Assembly (NCBI GenBank): GCA_947579605.1
Contig: OX388319.1
Span: 17,435,447-17,499,446 of the forward strand
Source: Athripsodes cinereus
Lineage: Eukaryota; Arthropoda; Insecta; Trichoptera; Leptoceridae
Direction of reading: 5' to 3'
Length of the DNA: 64,000 nucleotides
Below the pieces are notes generated by a model. That model ran no database searches, was not told where the DNA came from, and was given only the letters and a program-made list of their open reading frames with translations. The translations under genes and the position numbers were made by a program. Numbering within the stretch: the stretch's first letter is position 1; the number at the start of each line of letters is the position of its first letter. Shown here piece after piece: positions 58,088 to 64,000 of this stretch.

Positions 58088-59564
58088 AATAACCCACCTG
58101 TGTTCTTACTTTAGATGTAATCATAAACACATAATAATGTCTGGGGGCGTAACATTATTTCACAGACCTCATGAAATTTTCTAGAGGCTTAGAAATAATT
58201 TATTCACCTTTTTAAGTATTGGCTTCCAAACTTTTTGACTCATGGGTTCCACCTTTATTGATAGGTAGGTACGAGTATATTGAATTTTCGAATACTTATT
58301 ACCTACGGACTAACAGTGAGTCAACTACTATTTCAGACACTAAAAAAATTGGACTTTGAAGAAAATTATATTTTTTTATAAATGGACTATAAAATATCTA
58401 TATTCACAGTAAATTATTTTTATTCATGGTTCGCTTCACATTGTGTGATACTCGATTCTCCATCATGAAATTACCACTTTTAGAGGGTCTTCACTTTTTG
58501 AAATATTCCTTTGAAGTCGTGCTTTAAAAAAAATGGTCTGAAAGCCCACATAATTCGATTTGATTTGATTATTTCCACATTATTCCATGATTACTTATCA
58601 ACCTTGTCCCGCCACTGATGCTATCATTCAAAACTTTTCCTCTTATTCTTAGTTCAAAATTATTTAAAGCGCATGCAAACAGATGAACCGGACTACTATC
58701 ATCTGCGACCGTTTCATTATAATTTATTATCATTAGACACGTCCGTTGCACGTTACGTTTAATTAATAAAATTATCTACATTTTTTACGCTAAATCTATT
58801 ACGTACCTGAGTAAATTGTTTGTCTTTGTATTGATAAGAAAGTGTAAAGAGTTTAGCTCTCAAACAAATAGACGAAACCGGCAGCGACTAAATACCTTTA
58901 CTTAATCAAATGCAATAATAATAATAACATACTATAATAATAATAATAATATGTGGAGAACACCTACCACAATCATCGTGCCTATAGTGTTTATTTATTT
59001 ATTTTATTTTTATTTTCACAATATTTAGAATCAAACAGTCGTTACACAATATGTTGACAATTAATACATTTAACATGTAGACCAGCGAAGATTCCACTCT
59101 TACCAGAAATGTCTCAGAGTCTTGAGGAAAAAAAAGTAAAAATTAAAATTCTCTAAAAAGTCAAGTTAATTTAAAAACAACGATAATACAATACTTAAAA
59201 CAAATGTTGTCTGTGAATGGTTTAATACCTAAGAGTCTGTCAAAAAGTCTCAGAAAACTGGGAGTAGATGACAGGCTCAAATACAGCATGCAGAAGGCCG
59301 TACTTCTATCGTCCACCAGGATAGTAAGAAGTTTTTTGTCCCTGTAGCTCTGTAAGTGATCTCCCATGATTGTACTATTTCATAGAACATCATGGAAGAA
59401 TCAACTCGAATAATGTTGGGGTTCCACATTTGAATATAAATTTATTTTAATATTTTATGGTTTTTGTTATTAAATGTTATATTTAAATTTTATTGTTAAT
59501 CTTATATTGTGTTCAAAATGTAGAATCTAATATTGTTTTGTTAAATAAATTAAATATGAGATAA
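58088..59564. other. No gene recognised
   Basis: A minus frame of 68 codons at 59161-59367 (starts MGDHLQSYRDKKLL) is more GC-rich than its surroundings and lies next to a T-rich stretch at 58990. It may be the end of an unidentified retroelement, but I do not recognise it. Otherwise AT-rich. Confidence 0.4.
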
Positions 59565-59700
59565 TAATAAAAAACTTTATTGTACAAAATATTTAAACAA
59601 AAAGAATGAGATAACAACATGGTATATACAAATATTTTGCACAATGGGCGAGTTTATCGCAGGGACGCGATATCTTCCAACTAACCCAATGTATGTATAT
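59565..59700 (-). mobile_element. LINE 3' UTR fragment (family of 17951-18330)
   Basis: (AAT)n then AAAAAACTTTATTGTACAAA and GGGCGAGTTTATCGCAGGGA, then TCTTCCAACTAACCC. This is the reverse complement of the 3' UTR at 18180-18330. A local duplication of ACATACATTGGGTTATGTAT follows at about 59690-59750. Confidence 0.72.
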
Positions 59701-59936
59701 AACAATTATACATACATTGGGTTATGTATATAAAATTAATGTATGTATATAAAAATAAGCCAACATTACCGTCTGAAAATGTACCCCTACGATGGTAAAA
59801 ATATTCTACTTCTCAACATAGTAATATATTAACACAATTAAGTAATAATATACATTTGACATATTATTTTATACATTTTCTAGAATCCAATACTTTGTTC
59901 CCCTCCAGAAAGTGTACCAACACTTGTGTAAGAAGA

Positions 59937-60185
59937 ATGAACGGATACAAGAAGAGTGTTGTGGATAGAATGCGCGTAAATAAGTTTGTCTTCTTGGACT
60001 TGTTGAACAAATGAATGAGGAAAGGATGACAAACAGGTTACCTAATATAATAATTATATTGTCTGAAAGAAGGGGTGTGAGGAAGCGTGGTCGTCCGAGA
60101 AACATATGGCTTGATCACGTGGATCAAATTATCAAGAACGGCCGTGTGTTGAGTAAGAGGAATCGATGTGCGTGTATGAGAAATT
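59937..60185 (+). mobile_element. LINE 3' fragment (family of 36953-38210)
   Basis: Contains KKSVVDRMRVNKF, RRGVRKRGRPRNIWLDHVDQ and IIKNGRVLSKRNRCACMR. Stops and a frameshift lie between. It keeps Gln where the copy at 36953 has a stop after HVD. Confidence 0.8.
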
Positions 60186-60196
60186 GAATTTAATTT

Positions 60197-60456
60197 ACTA
60201 TACTACTACTACTAACTACTATACCATCACGGCATATCCCACGAGTGGGGTAGCCTGCAGACCAGCTGCATATAAAACATGCGAGCTGTCTTCTCCGTGC
60301 CAATATAAAATTAAGACATTCAGGATGGGTGGCAAACCTCATCGCCGAATTAAAGATGTAAAATGTCTTATTTTTCGAACACCTGCCTTTTACAGGACAC
60401 TCGAAAACTTATGGAGAAGAGTGGGAGACCAATTCTTTACCGGGTGCTCCACTGGA
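60197..60456 (-). mobile_element. Complete (TAG)n-tailed SINE-like element with 12-bp target-site duplication
   Basis: TGAATTTAATTT at 60185-60196 is repeated at 60457-60468, which defines both ends. In its own orientation the element starts CCAGTGGAGCACCCGGTAAA, passes CGAGTGTCCTGTAAAAGGCA and CCCACTCGTGGGATATGCCG, and ends in TAG repeats. The size, simple-repeat tail and duplication indicate LINE-driven retroposition. I see no clear A and B boxes, so its promoter origin is unknown. Confidence 0.85.
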
Positions 60457-60478
60457 TGAATTTAATTTTAACATTAAA

Positions 60479-60534
60479 AATAGTTAAACCTATCAAACTT
60501 AGATTTATATATGAGTTTGATAGGTTTAACTATT
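60479..60534. repeat. Perfect 21-bp hairpin, 14-nt loop
   Basis: AATAGTTAAACCTATCAAAC at 60479 is the exact reverse complement of the arm 60514-60534 (AGTTTGATAGGTTTAACTAT). It starts ten bases after the SINE's target duplication and has no related copy that I see here. Confidence 0.85.
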
Positions 60535-60609
60535 GAACTATAGTTTTGAGCCCTTTTTGTATTTTATTTATTTATTTTATTTTTCAATGTACCTACATTG
60601 TTTACTATA

Positions 60610-60740
60610 ATACATTTTTTTTTTTAAAAAGATATATCTGGGTTTTTGTTATAAACAGTATCATAAAAATATCAGTTATACAATTCAATGTACAAAGGGC
60701 GAGTTTATCGCTAAAATGCGATGTCTTACAACTTATTAAA
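60610..60740 (-). mobile_element. tRNA-SINE end and LINE 3' UTR scrap
   Basis: A T-run followed by AAAAGATATATCTGGGTTTT (60610-60655) belongs to the GGTTCGATACC SINE. AAAGGGCGAGTTTATCGCTA at 60694 belongs to the LINE 3' UTR of the 17951 family. Confidence 0.6.
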
Positions 60741-61009
60741 ATACTCCAGGTTATTAAAATTAAAATAAAAAAACAGACATTAGGTAGGTATACATACATT
60801 TCTTATATTTTACTTTCAATACTTTACATTTTTTTTTCACGGCGGATTAATTGCTATCCACACTTCTCAGCATTATTCAACCAGATAAGTCTCCATATGA
60901 TCAGTCATGGTCACACAAAAACTTAACAGTCTAATGCCGGGAAAAATTCACCTATCCAGATATACAGGATATCAAAGGATTAGGCTCAAAACGCGGGTTC
61001 AAAATACCA

Positions 61010-62480
61010 GCATAGTGCCTGAAATATCTGTGTTCAAAAACTTTTTTACAATATTACAAGTGTTTATTATAATAGATTTTTGAATTTTAATGTACAAATT
61101 AACCGGTAAATCTAATTTTTGTAAACTATTTATTAAAGATTTCGGAGTTACCCCTGTAGCTGACATGACTAAAGGTATTATATAAACGGACCTAGAATGC
61201 CAAATATTTTTTATTTCTCCTGCTAGTTCTGTATATTTACGTATTTTTTCTGCGACGGTTGTTTGTATATTATGTGTATTTGGGACAGCGATGTCTATTA
61301 GGTAGGTACGTTATTTTATTACGTTTATCATGTAATACTAAATCGGGTATATTATGGTGTATTTGTCTATCTGTTATTATTGTTTTATAATAATAGGTAG
61401 AACCTGTAATTTTGATTTTCTAAAACCGGTGCCGGGTTGTATTTATAATAATGTATTATATTTTGCGAGTTTAATAGATTATGTTTAATTGCTAAATTTT
61501 TATGTATTATTTTTGCTACATGATTATGTCTATTAGTATACTCAGTTTGAGCAAGAGTAGAACAACCCGAAACTATGTGTTGCATTGTTTCCGGTTTGGT
61601 CAGACGCTTCCTACACGAATCATCAATTATATTTTGATTTGTTATGATATATTTTTGATATTTTTTTGTATTTATTACCTGATCTTGAATAGCTTATATA
61701 AAACCCTCGGTTTCCCCATACAATTCCCCAATGGTCAACCACCTGTCTGACGCATATTTGTGAACATAAGATTGGTTGAGATTATTGAGGTATTTAGCAT
61801 GAAGTTCCTTCCTACCCCAAGATTCTAACAAAATATTTAAATAGTTTAATCGCGGACCTACTCTTTCGTCATTTAAATTTAAAGGTGTATGATTTTTATC
61901 GGCCTGTATTATAATTTTATGTAGTATAGAATTATTTTGTTTGTTCTTAAAAAATGTTTTAAGGGATTCTATTTGATTATTATGTAAAGAGGAAATGTTA
62001 ACAATTCCTCTTCCTCCTATACTCCTAGGCAGAACCAACCTTTCTTTCGCGGAATTTGGATGGTGATATCTATTTTTTGTTAATTGTGTTCTAATAAGTC
62101 TTTCTAATTTATCTAGATCCGTTTTAGACCATTTTATGATGCCAAATGAGTATGTTAATAATGGGATTGCCCACGCGTTTATTGCTTTTACTATGTTTTT
62201 GACCAAAAGATCACATTTAAATATTTTATCAAGTCCATCTTTAAAATCATTTGTTAATTGAGTTTTGATTAAAGAGTGATTTAAGTTTTTAGTTTGCGGA
62301 AAACCTACCTATATTTGTATATTTCGTTATTATTCATGTTATTAATTTGATAATTATAAACTATGTCCTGACATTCTATAATTTCACCTTTTTCAATGTG
62401 TAAAGTTTTACATTTATCTAGCCCAAAAGACATTTTTATATTATGTTCAATAATCCGCTGTATATTTTTATTAAACTTCA
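61010..62480 (-). mobile_element. Decayed R2/R4-like non-LTR retroelement, C-terminal half
   Basis: Reading the minus strand: MSFGLDKCKTLHIEKGEI, NNNEIYKY, a break, AINAWAIPLLTYSFGIIKWS, ERLVLPRSIGGRGIVNISSL, SDRWLTIGELYGETEGF, another break, QHIVSGCSTLAQTEYTNRHN, and finally VMSATGVTPKSLINSLQKLD. This series (FGLDKCKTL, TYSFG, PR-x-GGRG, ATGV-P) is what I recall from R2/R4-type element proteins. The longest intact stretch is 61694-62206 (170 codons). Several frameshifts and stops show it is dead. The 5' part with the RT active site is missing. Confidence 0.85.
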
Positions 62481-62857
62481 CGATTCCGTGTTAGAAATTA
62501 AAATTCCCGCGTAAATTATCCTAAACCCTATTTAGATGTCGTGACAATACTTTTTTTTACCAGCACTCTAACGCTGCGAGTGTCCAATTTTTAAACTTGG
62601 AGTTTTTGCATTTTAAAACCTCGCCATGGGCTTGGCTAGAAACTCAATAATATTATTTAGGGTATGGTATAGCATATTTATTGTCTATGATAATTTTTAC
62701 ACATTACAACACTAGTAATATTTTGACGTTTATCAAATTATTTTTCATGACAGGTACTATGCGTGGAATATTGTTGGACGATATTTGGACTACTCGTTAA
62801 CTGACGCGTGTGCATAAATAATTTAGATGATAAGGTGGGGAATTCATCGTGTACGTT
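62481..62857. other. Upstream region of LAMTOR4
   Basis: Includes a GC-richer stretch (AACGCTGCGAGTGTCC, CCTCGCCATGGGCTTGGC) of unknown nature. No TATA box is in an obvious position; a TATA-less housekeeping promoter would be expected. Confidence 0.4.
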
Positions 62858-62991
62858 ATGGATAAAATCCCCGATCTGATAGGTTATTTGGTTTTAAACG
62901 AGGAAGGAGCAGTTATCGAATCTGGCGGTGATCTTGAAAATGACGAACGGGTAGCCAAGATCATAATAGGACTCGTCACTCTATGTAGCAG
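62858..62991 (+). CDS. Lamtor4: LAMTOR4 (Ragulator subunit), first coding exon only
   Basis: The exon encodes 44 codons plus two bases, beginning [19 protein letters not shown] and continuing [16 protein letters not shown], before a donor at 62992 (CAG|GTGATT). This closely follows the N-terminus of LAMTOR4, whose animal homologues share the pattern IPD-x2-GYLVL and SGDLENDE. LAMTOR4 is one of five roadblock-fold subunits of Ragulator, the lysosomal-membrane scaffold that anchors Rag GTPases for amino-acid activation of mTORC1. Only half of the roughly 100-residue protein is here. I find no convincing second exon before 64000: acceptors at about 63086 and 63763 both run into stop codons within eight codons. 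Start: first ATG, no in-frame alternative. Confidence 0.88.
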
Positions 62992-63796
62992 GTGATTTAG
63001 ACATAAATAAAACGTCGATATTTCGTCATTAGATAAGTCATTACTCATTAGCGACGGATGTCACTCACATTGAATTTTCTTACAGCATTCATCTGAAAAT
63101 TTTATTCTAGTGTTATGTATTACAATTTTCTCAGTATTGTTTCTCTCCAGTTGAACTTCTCTGCCTTTATTAAGGTTATTTATTTGCTTATTTATGTGTG
63201 CTATCCATTAAAATCGGTGAATTGTGCAGTAAAATTTAATATGTACAGTAAAGAATGAATAAATAAATACAATTTTGGGACCTTTAAAAAATTAATTTCA
63301 ACAACGCAGACTACACTTCAAAAGCATATCTGCTATAGTTTATTCTTTAAAAAAGAACCTTTCTCCCCCAATCCTAAAGATTGAATACTTACAAATTTTA
63401 TTACTCCTAATAAAATACAGTGTATGTACACTATATATTTTTTAAGTAAAATATAATTAAATATCTTAAGTTATACTAACCCTGCAAAAATAATATATTA
63501 TTCAAAGCAATCTTGTACTTACAAACGTGAATTATTTGCAACTGTATTTAAGTAAACTTCGGAAGATTGATGTTTTTTAATACATTTATTTTATTGTCAC
63601 CTATTACCAGTTAACTCACAAATAAAAGAATGTGTTATATCTTTTTCGTAATTATTCATCAATATGTACTTAACAAAAAAATTATAATCTGTAACCAAAA
63701 ATTATAAGCTTTAAAATTTACATTCTCAAGTAGGTGATTTTTAATGTTTATTATTTTTTCAGTATTTATGATTCAACTTGGTAGTTAATATACTTA
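62992..63796. other. LAMTOR4 intron 1, no feature seen
   Basis: AT-rich, non-coding. Acceptor-like sites at 63085 and 63762 do not open usable exons. Confidence 0.5.
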
Positions 63797-63800
63797 CGGG

Positions 63801-64000
63801 ATGTTTCACCACCTCTGGATAAAGTGCCGGATAGCCAATCTAACACTAATCGTACGGATAAAACGAAAAATGCATTTCATGACTCCCTGACAGCGCTATC
63901 CTATAGATAAAGTTCTAGATAAGTTATCGGGCGGATAAGTCTTAGATAGTGTTAAACTGTCAAAATTTGTTTACATGTGTGTTGCCTAGATATATTCCTA
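63801..64000 (+). mobile_element. Left end of a MITE, cut by the window
   Basis: Begins GGGATGTTTCACCACCTCTG and GATAAAGTGCCGGATAG, of the GGGTGTTTCACCAC...GATAAAGTGTCGGATA type that I recall from moths and butterflies. Internal GGATAAGTCTTAGATAG and ACTGTCAAAATTTG fit. The right end is outside the window. Confidence 0.5.

Noticed and set aside
59161..59367. 68-codon minus-strand frame as a host gene
   Set aside because: No family resemblance, no splice context, and adjacent to repeat-like sequence. Left as unknown.
61502..61750. 82-codon plus-strand frame
   Set aside because: Antisense to the R2/R4-like element, which has the recognisable protein motifs.
63086..63110. Second LAMTOR4 exon
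   Set aside because: The acceptor TTTTCTTACAG fits the phase, but the frame stops after seven codons (IHLKILF) and does not resemble the family.
1..64000. CRISPR arrays, bacterial operons, ribosome-binding sites or rRNA
   Set aside because: Intron-bearing insect nuclear DNA; none of these patterns is present.

Overview
This is a eukaryotic nuclear window: AT-rich, intron-bearing, and dominated by transposable-element debris. The gene content (a swi2-like leucine-rich-repeat protein, a trypsin-fold protease with an insect-type initiator, an SLC17/inorganic-phosphate-cotransporter-like MFS protein and the Ragulator subunit LAMTOR4) together with short introns, 5'-truncated LINEs and tRNA-derived SINEs indicates an insect. 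Lepidoptera is my best guess, from the style of the LINE tails and MITEs, but nothing in the window proves the order.

Layout. 1-33 kb: no host gene that I can support. It holds degraded LINE 3' tails, several SINE families, foldback elements, two hammerhead-like motifs, and an inverted array of 315-bp satellite units (12326-14254) broken by a 200-N assembly gap. 33.2-44.1 kb (+): a nine-exon leucine-rich-repeat membrane protein (501 aa, swi2-like), whose introns carry a partial exon duplication, two LINE insertions with 10-bp target-site duplications, tRNA-SINEs and a 535-bp Harbinger-like element with TTA target duplications. 46.4-49.3 kb (+): a five-exon secreted trypsin-like serine protease with intact catalytic triad. 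50.9-55.5 kb (-): an eleven-exon, 491-aa SLC17-type transporter that reads cleanly through every junction, with one GC-AG intron. 55.5-62.8 kb: intergenic repeats, including a 260-bp SINE-like copy with a 12-bp target-site duplication, a perfect 21-bp hairpin, and a 1.5-kb decayed R2/R4-like retroelement. 62.86 kb (+): first coding exon of LAMTOR4; the remainder lies beyond the window.

The four genes show no shared pathway. All gene models were spliced by eye: reading phase is preserved across every junction, which is the main support for them. The least ordinary features are the inverted 315-bp array, the hammerhead-like motifs at 29.8-30.3 kb, and an abundant (TAG)n-tailed retroposon family with no recognisable RNA-gene head.
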